The notes under the pieces: model-generated
The model's input: the letters and a program-made list of their open reading frames with translations, nothing else
Told to the model about the DNA's origin: nothing
The model's database searches: none
Program-made: the position numbers and the translations under genes
Shown here: positions 49,038 through 57,338 of the stretch, in pieces
Layout of the letters: each line of letters opens with the position of its first letter
Numbering within the stretch: the stretch's first letter is position 1
Source: JBQTJN01 sp052387095
Lineage (GTDB): Bacteria > Pseudomonadota > Alphaproteobacteria > Micavibrionales > Micavibrionaceae
DNA: 64,000 bases
Reading direction: 5' to 3'
Assembly (NCBI GenBank): GCA_052387095.1
Contig: JBQTJN010000019.1
Location: 1 to 64,000, forward strand

Positions 49038-50216
49038 TTAACGGATAAAGACATGCACTTCGCTTGATGTGGCTTCGGCACTCTCGCTGTAGGAGAGGTC
49101 AACCTTATTCAGGGGCAGTCCCATGCCGGTCAGGGTGCGTAGGACCTTCTCGGCATTGCGGCGGGCCTTGGTGCTCTCGATGGCCACTTCCGCGGCGTTG
49201 CCCTTATTCGGGTGGACGGCCACCAGTTCAAAGCGCGCATCGGGATAACGCTGCATGGCTTCATTCACGGCAACGTAGACAGGTTGTTCATAGTCCACAT
49301 CGGGACGGTCGAAACGGATTTTTGCCAACAGGCGCGGACCTGATACGGACGCACTCGGCATCAGCATCATGTTGCCCTGCATGGCGCTGGGCTGCTGCGC
49401 ACCGGCAACCGGTGCGCCGCCAAAATAAGCGGCATTTGAGAACGGACGGTTCGACAGGCTCTTGCCGTAGAGATCGCCGTTGGCGACTGCGAGTGAAAGC
49501 GGCTGCAGATTGCTGCGCTCGGAACTGACATAGCCGGTGGTGCGGCTGATGTCGTCGGTGATGTTATTGGAAACGCGCTCGACCAGCAGGAGGAGGTTGT
49601 TCACGGAATCTTCCAGCATCGTAAGCTGGACGTGATCTTCTTCAACCGCGCCGGAAATGCCGTAGGCAGCGCGCGTGGCTTCGAGAAGGAAATTGGCCGA
49701 TGATGTCGTGCTGCTCATCTGCTTGCTCAGTTCATTCAGTGCGCCGATATCGCCGGAAAAGCTTTCCAGCGTGGATTCCGCTTCCTGCAGGCGCTTCGTC
49801 AGGCGCGGATTGCCAGGCGTTGTGCCGGCTTGCAATTGTGTATTGATCGTCGCAACGGCGGCATAATATTTGGCGGATTTATCTTCGTTTTGTTTTTGCA
49901 GGCGGTTCAGTTCCGTCGAAATACTGGAAACCTTTCCATGAAGCGTGGAGAGTTCGCCATTCAGTTCATTGACCTTTTGTGAAACGACAGTCTGTGTCGG
50001 CTGGTAATAATTGCCACCCGAGATCTGCGCGGCGCTGATGTCCTGCGTTTTCGCGGGTTTGGTATAAACTTTTTCCTGCATATCCAGCGGGAATGGATTG
50101 ATCGGCTTGAGGCCTCCCTGCGCGGCGGCGGGGCTTGCAAATCCGCCGGTCAGGACGGCCGTTCCCAGAAGAAGTGCGGCGCGGCGGATGGATACGGGAC
50201 TGAATGTTTTGATCAT
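49038..50216 (-). CDS. Coiled-coil envelope protein with OmpA-like C-terminal domain
   Basis: A 392-residue exported protein: signal peptide to about residue 32 (SPAAA-QGG), a long coiled coil (VSQKVNELNGELSTLHGKVS, continuing to about residue 135), a Ser/Thr-rich helical middle, and a C-terminal domain (about 290-392) with RFDRPDVDYEQPVYVAVNEA and AIESTKARRNAEKVLRTLTG, which resembles OmpA-type peptidoglycan-binding domains. It may tether an envelope structure to the wall. Such domains occur in secretion and motility systems, but no such genes are nearby. Confidence 0.65.
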   Translation of the reverse strand: MIKTFSPVSIRRAALLLGTAVLTGGFASPAAAQGGLKPINPFPLDMQEKVYTKPAKTQDISAAQISGGNYYQPTQTVVSQKVNELNGELSTLHGKVSSISTELNRLQKQNEDKSAKYYAAVATINTQLQAGTTPGNPRLTKRLQEAESTLESFSGDIGALNELSKQMSSTTSSANFLLEATRAAYGISGAVEEDHVQLTMLEDSVNNLLLLVERVSNNITDDISRTTGYVSSERSNLQPLSLAVANGDLYGKSLSNRPFSNAAYFGGAPVAGAQQPSAMQGNMMLMPSASVSGPRLLAKIRFDRPDVDYEQPVYVAVNEAMQRYPDARFELVAVHPNKGNAAEVAIESTKARRNAEKVLRTLTGMGLPLNKVDLSYSESAEATSSEVHVFIR

Positions 50217-50472
50217 ATAAATTTTCGTTCAATTTCTTTTGTTTAGCGCACGTGCGCGCCTTAAGGCTTTGAACCGCATCCGGTCCCCAAAGTCAACCAG
50301 AGGAAAGCATTGCCTGAACCGCTTTGGGGAGTCAAGCGATTAGACTATGACAATCTTCGGATTCATGTGTGTAATCTGGCGTTTAAGACGGCAAGTGGCG
50401 GAAGGCGCAGCTTGCATTGAAATTTGATTTCGCGTAGTCTGCCCCCGCTTTTCAGAAAAAGTCTTTACAGAG
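50217..50472. other. Gap upstream of tRNA-Arg
   Basis: No gene is visible. It holds a GCGCACGTGCGC palindrome near 50248 and an inverted repeat TCCCCAAAG/CTTTGGGGA (50284-50292 and 50322-50330) with a 29-base loop. Confidence 0.4.
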
Positions 50473-50549
50473 GCGCCCGTAGCTCAATTGGATAGAGCAC
50501 CTGACTACGGATCAGGAGGTTAGGGGTTCGAATCCCTTCGGGCGCGCCA
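50473..50549 (+). tRNA. tRNA-Arg (anticodon ACG)
   Basis: A 77-nt cloverleaf with encoded CCA. Acceptor GCGCCCG pairs with CGGGCGC; D stem GCTC/GAGC; anticodon stem CCTGA/TCAGG around CTACGGA, anticodon ACG (A34 probably becomes inosine); T arm AGGGG-TTCGAAT-CCCTT. The AT-rich gene starting 53 bp downstream may be a tRNA-linked insertion. Confidence 0.95.
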
Positions 50550-50601
50550 TTAGTTCAGTAAAACACCAAGCTTAACGACCTGTTAACATATTAATACTAT
50601 T

Positions 50602-52635
50602 ATGAGGCATTGGCTTGGTGGAGTAATGTCTTATCCTGATCTGGAGTATTTACAGGAACGGCAAACGAAACAGCCGAAGCGGCCTGTTCTCATCGAAATG
50701 GATGCGCATCATAAACGGCTGTTTGTGGATCGCGCGGCTTATAATTCACTTTCCCCTAACGATAAAAAAACCTATCTGAAAAATCTTGAAGCCGAATTGC
50801 AGGCCAACGTTAAAAGCGCAAAAAACCCGGACAGGATTTATACGCAAGTGCAAAAAGATGAATATTTTAAAGATGCGAAAGAATATTTACAAACAGGTGA
50901 AGCAAATGCCTATGCGCACGTAGATGTTAATGATGACGGCGCTGTAGATTCTTTTGATTTCATTTTGATGGACAGCAAAAGCCAACTGAAAGACTTTGTA
51001 GAATGGGCGTCGGAACACGGGCTTGAACCCCTAAGATTTTTTACAGAACTTGAAAATAAAATAAACACCTTTCTGATTTTTAAGCATGAGAATGCGCATT
51101 CCATGTTCAATCTCTGCGAACCCGGCTCGGATTATATTGCGGCCTGGGAAACCTTGCAAAAATATGGTCCTGGCGCCATCGATGTTTTGGAAAGACGGGC
51201 CGACCAAAGAATGCTGGAAAGCGTTTTTGGCAATAGTACAGATGAAAGTGCCAAAGACTATGGATATGAATGCGCGCTTGCGATATGCGAAGCCATTAAG
51301 AATTACAGGACACAGCCCGGATTTACGCAAAGCAAAGAAGAAAGGGACGCGGCTTATAAGGCCAGGTCGGGCATAAAAGATTATGCCGTCAGCCTCTATG
51401 GCGACGGTTTTTCGCCCGGCAATAATGATGCCAGCAAGGTTTTGACAAAACCGGCTTCTCTCGATCCCCTGGAATGGGCGCGTTATTATGATGAGCAAAA
51501 CGGGACGAATGAAATTTTTTTCGGGAAACTTCCCCAGGATCTGCAGCAGGATATTGATAAAGAGATGCAGACATTGTTTGAAAACAAAGCGTTTCAGGAA
51601 AGGTTAAAGGAAGAAAATTTTCCTGCTGTCTATGGCAAATACACGCCTGTGCAGAAAAGCCGGCTCCTCGCCCGGTTAAGCCCGAATTTATCAGATGAAT
51701 TATATTCGAGACTGACAATAACGCGGGAGGAAGAAACCGATAATTCATATCCCGAAATCGCTGTCAGACGAAAACTCATTTCTCTGGCAAGAAGAGAGGA
51801 TGTGGCCAATGCGCTCGGCTTGCCTGGAGAAACCTTGTTTTCCGGAGAAAACCGCCTCAATAGGTTGAATGGAACACAGTTGCGTCAACTGATGAATATT
51901 GCCGGGAAAGAAGATTGGTTCAAAGACGCCGGCGAGGATGAGCGCAACGCCTTCGAGACTCTTAAGCAGGCGCTTGAAAGGGAAATGAGCCGCAACAAGC
52001 TTCCCGTTGAGGAAAAGCCGCAAGTAAAACCTTCGTCGCAGGAAACATCGAAACCTTGGTTCATTTATTTTAAGGTGGATGACAAATCCCGCGATCTGTT
52101 TACAAAATTTTCGAAAGAAATGCAGTCGCAGGTCGATGATGCTTTAAAAGAAGCCCTGGAAAAACCAATCCCCCGCTCTTACTTGAAAGACTATGGATTT
52201 CCCCTGGACATCCAATCCTATACATCCTTACAAAAACTGACGACTTTAGAAGATCTTGCCGGGATTTTTACGAATGACATGCAACGGAAAATAGACGAGG
52301 AACTGGCGCGTGTCCGCAACACATTGCCGGAGATTGTGGTTTTAAATAAATTAATCAAAATGGTTGATGACAAGAAAGTCAGGGATCAAATAGGAATGCC
52401 GCCAACAGGTCTTTTTAATGCTTCCATAGCCTTTCACAACATGAGTCTGACTGAAAAATATAAATTAATGCAGTTGGCGGCGCCAAGCTTCGAAAATAGT
52501 CCCCCGGAAGTACAGGAGATATTTAGAAAAGTAAAAGAAGAAATTGAAAATGATTTTAGGAAACTGCCCGGGCCCGCCGTAAAAACATCTTTGCAAATAA
52601 CGTCGAGCGCTAGTTTTTTCGCGGTGCAGATTTAA
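50602..52635 (+). CDS. Large unknown protein with duplicated domain and EF-hand-like loop
   Basis: A 677-residue hydrophilic protein I cannot place in a family; no signal peptide or membrane helix. DVNDDGAVDSFD (residues 108-119) fits a calcium EF-hand loop (D, N, D, G, V, D, D). Two segments of about 150 residues, 309-463 and 502-652, are alignable: each has an LPQDLQ/FSKEMQ helix, a Tyr-rich linker, PEIAVRRKLI/PEIVVLNKLI, GLPGETLF/GMPPTGLF and LRQLMNIAG/YKLMQLAAP. Composition is more AT-rich than neighbours. It follows tRNA-Arg and converges with lolD-like (4-bp overlap). An ATG at 50626 is an alternative start. Confidence 0.7.
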   Translation: MRHWLGGVMSYPDLEYLQERQTKQPKRPVLIEMDAHHKRLFVDRAAYNSLSPNDKKTYLKNLEAELQANVKSAKNPDRIYTQVQKDEYFKDAKEYLQTGEANAYAHVDVNDDGAVDSFDFILMDSKSQLKDFVEWASEHGLEPLRFFTELENKINTFLIFKHENAHSMFNLCEPGSDYIAAWETLQKYGPGAIDVLERRADQRMLESVFGNSTDESAKDYGYECALAICEAIKNYRTQPGFTQSKEERDAAYKARSGIKDYAVSLYGDGFSPGNNDASKVLTKPASLDPLEWARYYDEQNGTNEIFFGKLPQDLQQDIDKEMQTLFENKAFQERLKEENFPAVYGKYTPVQKSRLLARLSPNLSDELYSRLTITREEETDNSYPEIAVRRKLISLARREDVANALGLPGETLFSGENRLNRLNGTQLRQLMNIAGKEDWFKDAGEDERNAFETLKQALEREMSRNKLPVEEKPQVKPSSQETSKPWFIYFKVDDKSRDLFTKFSKEMQSQVDDALKEALEKPIPRSYLKDYGFPLDIQSYTSLQKLTTLEDLAGIFTNDMQRKIDEELARVRNTLPEIVVLNKLIKMVDDKKVRDQIGMPPTGLFNASIAFHNMSLTEKYKLMQLAAPSFENSPPEVQEIFRKVKEEIENDFRKLPGPAVKTSLQITSSASFFAVQI

Positions 52636-53306
52636 ACGATCTCCCCATCCACAATATGAATCACCCGGTCAGTGTCCGCTGCAAATTCCGGGTCATGCGT
52701 CACGGCCAGTACGGCGCGGTTCTGCACATGGGCCAGCTCGCGCAATATATCCTGTACGGCCTTGCTGGAGACGGAATCGAGATTGCCGGTCGGTTCATCG
52801 GCCAGCAGCAGCACAGGATCATTCGCAAGCGACCGCGCGACGGCCACCCTGTGGCGCTGTCCGCCCGACATTTGCGACGGGAGTTTGTGCGCCTGGTCAC
52901 CGACGTTGAGACTCTCCAGGATGCCGATGGCTTTTGCGTGCATTTTCGAATCGCTTAAGCGGCTCAGTCTTCGTATCGGCATCATGACATTTTCGAGGCC
53001 CGTGAATTCCGGCAGCAGGAAATGGAACTGGAAAATAAAACCCATCTTCTCCAGCCGCAACCGCCCAAGTTCATCCTGTGACAGGTTGGAGGTAGACTGT
53101 CCATCAATCAGAATTTCCCCGTCGCTCGGCTTGTCGAGCAGGCCGAGCAGATAGAGCAGGGACGATTTCCCTGAACCGGACGGGCCTGTGATCGCAATGA
53201 ATTCACCCGCCTGCACTTCGACATCGGCATTTTTCACGACCGTCACGGGAATGGCCTCGTCGGTGAGTATGCGCGTTACGTTGTGAGCGGAGAGCAGCGC
53301 CATCAC
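52632..53306 (-). CDS. ABC transporter ATP-binding protein (LolD/MacB type)
   Basis: A 224-residue ATPase. Walker A GPSGSGKSSLLYLLG (about residues 38-52), signature QMSGGQRHRVAVARSLA (about residues 142-158), Walker B LLLADEPTGNLDSVSSKA. It belongs to the LolD/MacB/FtsE group that powers type VII ABC machines acting across the periplasm. It overlaps the permease gene by 4 bp and forms an operon with the permease and HlyD-like adaptor. Confidence 0.92.
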   Translation of the reverse strand: MMALLSAHNVTRILTDEAIPVTVVKNADVEVQAGEFIAITGPSGSGKSSLLYLLGLLDKPSDGEILIDGQSTSNLSQDELGRLRLEKMGFIFQFHFLLPEFTGLENVMMPIRRLSRLSDSKMHAKAIGILESLNVGDQAHKLPSQMSGGQRHRVAVARSLANDPVLLLADEPTGNLDSVSSKAVQDILRELAHVQNRAVLAVTHDPEFAADTDRVIHIVDGEIV

Positions 53307-54547
53307 GCGCTCCCGCGCAGAATATCAACCGGCATAACCCGCGCAGCCTTGCGCGCCGGCAAATAGGAGGCGAGTAACGACGCGAAAAACGCGAACGCCC
53401 CGGCGATCAGAAATTGCGACACGCCCCAGTCGATCGGCATGTTGATGACATCCGTGCTGCCCGGCGGCTTGAACTTGATCTGCGTCAGCCCATACATCAG
53501 CAGGAACCCGAGCGGCAGCCCCGCCGCAAGTCCGGCAATACCCAGCCACGCGCCCTGGATCAGAAAGATGCGGCGTATGTCGCGCGCGTAAAATCCCATC
53601 GATTTCAGAATCGCGATGTCTTTCTGTTTTTCCATCACCACCGTCGAGATGATGTTGTAAATCCCGAACGCGGCGACGATGAGAACGGCGCTAACCACCG
53701 AATACATGATGATATTACGAATGATGAGCGTGCTGCGGATATCTTCGGAGGCTTCCTGCCAGCTCTCGGTTTTGTAGCCAATACGCGCTTCCATTTTCTG
53801 CGCCAGCGCGTCGGCTTTCTGCGGATCATCCATCTTGATCAGGATGGTATTAGCGCGGTTCGAGCGGTTCATCATGCTCTGCACGCGCTTGATATCGACG
53901 AATCCCTGGCTGTTATCGTAGCCGGAACGGCCCGTGCTGAAGACGGCGACGATCTTGAAGGTGCGGACCTGCCCAGTCGAGGCGGCAAGGGTAATGTTGT
54001 CGCCCATCTGCAGAGACATGCGTTTCATAAGAGCGAGTCCAAGCGCGATACCGCCCCGGTTGATGATGAGGTCGTCGATGGAGCCTTCGACCATGTGTTC
54101 TTCGATCGTCGTGATATCGCGCATTTCTTCCGGCATCATCCCGTTGAGGGAAATATTATCGTCGCGTCCGGCGAAATTGAGAATGGCCTGCCCGGACTGC
54201 ACGGCGGACGCGCGCACGCCGGGTTCACGCCGCAGCATATCGACAATCTGGCGGTACCCGCGGATGCCGCGTGTCTCGGTCAGCGGCTTGACACTGCGCA
54301 GCTCGATGGCGGCATCTTTGTAAATTTTGAAAACCGGCTGTTCTTTAACGCCGCGATAGTCGTCGCTGATCGTGATATGCGGCGAATTATCGACCAGACG
54401 TTTCATGAAATCGTTCTGCGAGCCCTGCATCATCGAGGAAATGGCGAGGAAGAACGCGACGCCTATAATGATGCCGAGCAGGGAAACAAGGCTCTGGCGC
54501 TTGCGCGAGAGAAGATGCCGGAGCGCGATAAAAGCCAGCAGGCGCAT
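53303..54547 (-). CDS. ABC transporter permease (FtsX/MacB/LolC family)
   Basis: A 414-residue inner-membrane protein with one N-terminal helix, a large periplasmic domain (about residues 45-290) and three C-terminal helices, the FtsX-like layout. KQKDIAILKSMGFYARDIRR is the conserved coupling region and LASYLPARKAARVMPVDILR the conserved end. With an adaptor beside it, a MacAB-type exporter is likely; lipoprotein release (LolCE) is an alternative. Confidence 0.9.
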   Translation of the reverse strand: MRLLAFIALRHLLSRKRQSLVSLLGIIIGVAFFLAISSMMQGSQNDFMKRLVDNSPHITISDDYRGVKEQPVFKIYKDAAIELRSVKPLTETRGIRGYRQIVDMLRREPGVRASAVQSGQAILNFAGRDDNISLNGMMPEEMRDITTIEEHMVEGSIDDLIINRGGIALGLALMKRMSLQMGDNITLAASTGQVRTFKIVAVFSTGRSGYDNSQGFVDIKRVQSMMNRSNRANTILIKMDDPQKADALAQKMEARIGYKTESWQEASEDIRSTLIIRNIIMYSVVSAVLIVAAFGIYNIISTVVMEKQKDIAILKSMGFYARDIRRIFLIQGAWLGIAGLAAGLPLGFLLMYGLTQIKFKPPGSTDVINMPIDWGVSQFLIAGAFAFFASLLASYLPARKAARVMPVDILRGSA

Positions 54548-54548
54548 A

Positions 54549-55565
54549 TCACTTCATGTCCCAAGCTTGCGGTTTCGTGGATGGACGCGCGCCTTCCTCC
54601 AGATCCGCGGGCGCATCGGCGATGACGGTTTCGCCCTCATTGATGCCTTTGAGAATTTCAACCGCCTTCGGCGTGCGTGCGCCGGTGGTAACGGTGCGTT
54701 TTTCTAGTCTGCCTTTATTCACAACCCAGGCCGTCGAATTTTTCACCGCCGTGACAGGCAGCAGCAGCGCGTCTTTCTTCTCTGCGATGACGATGTTCGT
54801 TTCCGCCGTCATCCCGATCATGAGTTTCTGCGCATCTTCGTTTAAACTGATCCGCACGCGATAACTGCGCGCCACATCATCGCCCTTGGGCGTAATGCTC
54901 TGCACTGTGCCATGAAAAACCTCGCCGGGAAATGCATCGGCGCCGATCAGAACGCTTTGCCCCGGCTTAACAAGACTGACATCCTCTTCATCGATTTCCG
55001 CGGAAATCCGCATTGGCGCGCAGCAGGAAATCCAGAATACCGGCTTGCCCGCCCCCGCCATTTCACCGACCTCGCCATCGCGGCGTATGACGGTGCCGGC
55101 TTCGGGCGCCAGCAATTTGAGATACCCCATCTCCGCCCTGATCTGCTCGACGGTGGCGGCGGCAGCTCTAAAGGCGGCCTGGGCCTGGTCGAAATCCTGT
55201 TTGGAGACGAAACCTTTTTTGGCCAGCGGCGCCTTGCGGTCATAATCTTTTTTGGCAAGATCGGCCTGCGCCTGCGCCTCGGACAGGCGCCCCTGCAGAT
55301 CCGTATCCTCCAGTTGGGCCATGACCTGGTCTTTTGCAACGGTCTCGCCCTCATCGGTATTGAGAGACAGGAGGCGTGCCGAACTGCGCGGCGAGATTGG
55401 GACCATGATGGTCGGCTCAACAGTGCCCGTGGCATAAACCGCCTGCACAACTGGGCCTTTCTGTGGATTTACGCTGCGAAGCGTTTCACTGTTTTTTCCG
55501 AAGATCAACCAAGCCCCGCCGCCAAGCAGTGCCAGAACCAGTATTATGCCGACAAGCTTTTTCAT
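54549..55565 (-). CDS. Periplasmic adaptor of an ABC exporter (HlyD/MacA family)
   Basis: A 338-residue membrane-anchored adaptor: N-terminal helix (residues 2-20, KKLVGIILVLALLGGGAWLI), a lipoyl half-motif (RSSARLLSLNTDEGETVAKD), a helical hairpin (QAQADLAKKDYDRKAPLAKK), the second half (LLAPEAGTVIRRDGEVGEMA) and beta-barrel. The ATG at 55565 is preferred because the membrane anchor starts there. First gene of the adaptor-permease-ATPase operon. Confidence 0.9.
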   Translation of the reverse strand: MKKLVGIILVLALLGGGAWLIFGKNSETLRSVNPQKGPVVQAVYATGTVEPTIMVPISPRSSARLLSLNTDEGETVAKDQVMAQLEDTDLQGRLSEAQAQADLAKKDYDRKAPLAKKGFVSKQDFDQAQAAFRAAAATVEQIRAEMGYLKLLAPEAGTVIRRDGEVGEMAGAGKPVFWISCCAPMRISAEIDEEDVSLVKPGQSVLIGADAFPGEVFHGTVQSITPKGDDVARSYRVRISLNEDAQKLMIGMTAETNIVIAEKKDALLLPVTAVKNSTAWVVNKGRLEKRTVTTGARTPKAVEILKGINEGETVIADAPADLEEGARPSTKPQAWDMK

Positions 55566-55718
55566 TATGATCCTTGATGTGGGGCACCTGATACGTTCAG
55601 AGGCCAGAAAATCCTGTGTTTGTAAAGTGATAATAGGCAAAAAACAGCGCGCCTCAAGCATTGACGAACCGGGATGCCGGACTTACATAAGAGGCATATA
55701 CTTTAAAGGTTATATTTA

Positions 55719-55992
55719 GGGTCAAGACTTATAAACCATGACGAATTCTGTTGAACAAAAAAAGCGTAGATGCAAGGCAAAGCCGCGCAGCGCATGCCGT
55801 AGCCTATACGCAAGCGGCTTTAACGCTGCAGATATGCTTTTCTTGTTCAACCCTTCACGGGCGTGGCAAAACAGCCGGCCTGATCGTTCAAAGCCCTTGC
55901 CATTAGCGCTGAAGCTAGTGGCCGCGGGCTTTTCACTTCCATCCCGGCTGTTTTGCCAGCGCAGAATCGACATGGTTTATAAGTCTTGACCC
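55719..55992. mobile_element. MITE-like element with 22-bp perfect terminal inverted repeats
   Basis: GGGTCAAGACTTAT...CCATG at 55719-55740 is exactly mirrored by 55971-55992, and TA flanks both outer ends (55717-55718 and 55993-55994), as after Tc1/mariner or IS630 transposition. Inside are two further palindromes: TTGAACAA..TTGTTCAA (within about 55750-55850) and TGGCAAAACAGCCGG with its mirror (to 55956). It has no real gene; the two 83-codon ORFs on opposite strands both end in MVYKS because of the symmetry. Likely a non-autonomous element. Confidence 0.8.
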
Positions 55993-56009
55993 TAATTCCG
56001 GACCAGCAA

Positions 56010-57218
56010 ATGCCCTCTGTAAAAAACGCCCGTCTTTATTTAGGTCTTGCCGCCGCCGGCCTGCTCGCCTGTGCCGGCCTGTTTTTGGGCCATGCGGCCG
56101 AATCCGCCGATCCCCGCCCCGCCCTGCCGCCCTTGCCGGTCGAGGCACTTGTGCTGAAAGAACAAAGTGCGCAGGTCTGGCAGAATTTCTCCGGCCGTCT
56201 CCAGGCCATTGATTACGTCGAGGTGCGCCCGCAGGTTAGTGGCCGCGTCCAGGAAATAAAATTCGAAGACGGCCAGCTTGTGAATAAGGATGATGTCCTG
56301 TTCGTGATCGAACCCGCACCTTACAAGGCCGCGGTCGCGCAGGCACAGGCTGACCTGCAGGCGGCAATGGATCAATCGACACTCGCGCAGAAAGATCTCG
56401 CCCGCGCCGAAGAGCTGATCAAAACCGAAGCCATTCCAAAAAGAGTGTATGACGAGCGCAAATCAGGCGCGCAGGTGGCCAAAAGCACCATCGCCTCCGC
56501 CTCCGCCCGCCTCGAGCAGGCCAAGATTGATCTCGACCATGCCTATATCAAGGCGCCCATCGCGGGCCGCGTAAGCCGCGCCGAAATCACGCTCGGCAAT
56601 GTCGTGCAGGCGGGACCGACCGCGCCCGTGCTCACCTCTATCGTTTCGCAGGACGGTATCTACGCCGATTTCGATGTGGATGAGCGGACGTATCTGACCA
56701 ACGTTCAGAGGGACGGCTCCAACCGCCAGGACGAGAACCAGCTCCCCGTCCGCATGCGCCTGAAAAACAATAATGAGGCGGTCTATGAAGGCCGCATCCA
56801 CAGCTTCGATAACCGCATCGACACCGCCAGCGGCACCATCCGCGCCCGTGCATTTTTCCCCAATGAAAATGCCACGCTGCTGCCCGGCATGTTCGTGACC
56901 GTGGAGCTCGGCAGCGCCGATCAGGGTAAAAATATCATGGTGCCGGAACGCGCCATCGGCACCGACCAGGACCGCAAGTTCGTATACGTAGTGGGGGAAG
57001 GTAATAAACTGGTTTACCGCGAAGTGACACTCGGCGCGCAGGTGAACGGTGCGCAGCGTATTATCGCATCCGGCCTGCAGGGAGATGAGATTATTGTCAC
57101 CGACGGATTGCAGCGCCTGCGCCCGGACACGGTGGTGCAGCCGAAGCTGAAAGAGGAAAAACCCGTAGGCGTTCCCGCGCCTCCGGCCTCGCTCGTTCCT
57201 GAGAAAGTCCAGAAATGA
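56010..57218 (+). CDS. RND efflux periplasmic adaptor (AcrA/MexE family)
   Basis: A 402-residue membrane fusion protein. N-terminal hydrophobic anchor (about residues 9-27), lipoyl half (VEVRPQVSGRVQEIKFEDGQ), alpha-hairpin (QAQADLQAAMDQSTLAQKDL to IDLDHAYIKAPIAGRVSRAE) and beta-barrel (VYEGRIHSFDNRIDTASGTI) are in order. The ATG at 56010 is used; an in-frame TTG at 55986 lies inside the MITE end. The MITE ends 17 bp before the start, so transcription must start within or beyond it. The permease gene follows. Confidence 0.92.
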   Translation: MPSVKNARLYLGLAAAGLLACAGLFLGHAAESADPRPALPPLPVEALVLKEQSAQVWQNFSGRLQAIDYVEVRPQVSGRVQEIKFEDGQLVNKDDVLFVIEPAPYKAAVAQAQADLQAAMDQSTLAQKDLARAEELIKTEAIPKRVYDERKSGAQVAKSTIASASARLEQAKIDLDHAYIKAPIAGRVSRAEITLGNVVQAGPTAPVLTSIVSQDGIYADFDVDERTYLTNVQRDGSNRQDENQLPVRMRLKNNNEAVYEGRIHSFDNRIDTASGTIRARAFFPNENATLLPGMFVTVELGSADQGKNIMVPERAIGTDQDRKFVYVVGEGNKLVYREVTLGAQVNGAQRIIASGLQGDEIIVTDGLQRLRPDTVVQPKLKEEKPVGVPAPPASLVPEKVQK

Positions 57219-57233
57219 TAGTTAGATACAAAC

Positions 57234-57318
57234 CGTCATTGCGAGGAGCGAAGCGACGCGGCAATCCAGCCTGCGGTGGGATGGATCGCCACGCTCATTT
57301 CATTCGCTCGCGATGACG
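57234..57318. repeat. Family B palindrome, copy 6 (RND adaptor-permease gap)
   Basis: CGTCATTGCGAGGAGCG at the left, CTCGCGATGACG at the right, with GGCAATCCAG and GGATCGCC inside; 85 bp. It separates the two genes of an efflux pair without breaking their direction. Confidence 0.85.
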
Positions 57319-57338
57319 AATCCGGGGCAGGTTTTAAC

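Noticed and set aside
55722..55989. Two 83-codon ORFs on opposite strands, both ending MVYKS
   Set aside because: They arise from the inverted symmetry of the MITE-like element; no independent sign of translation.
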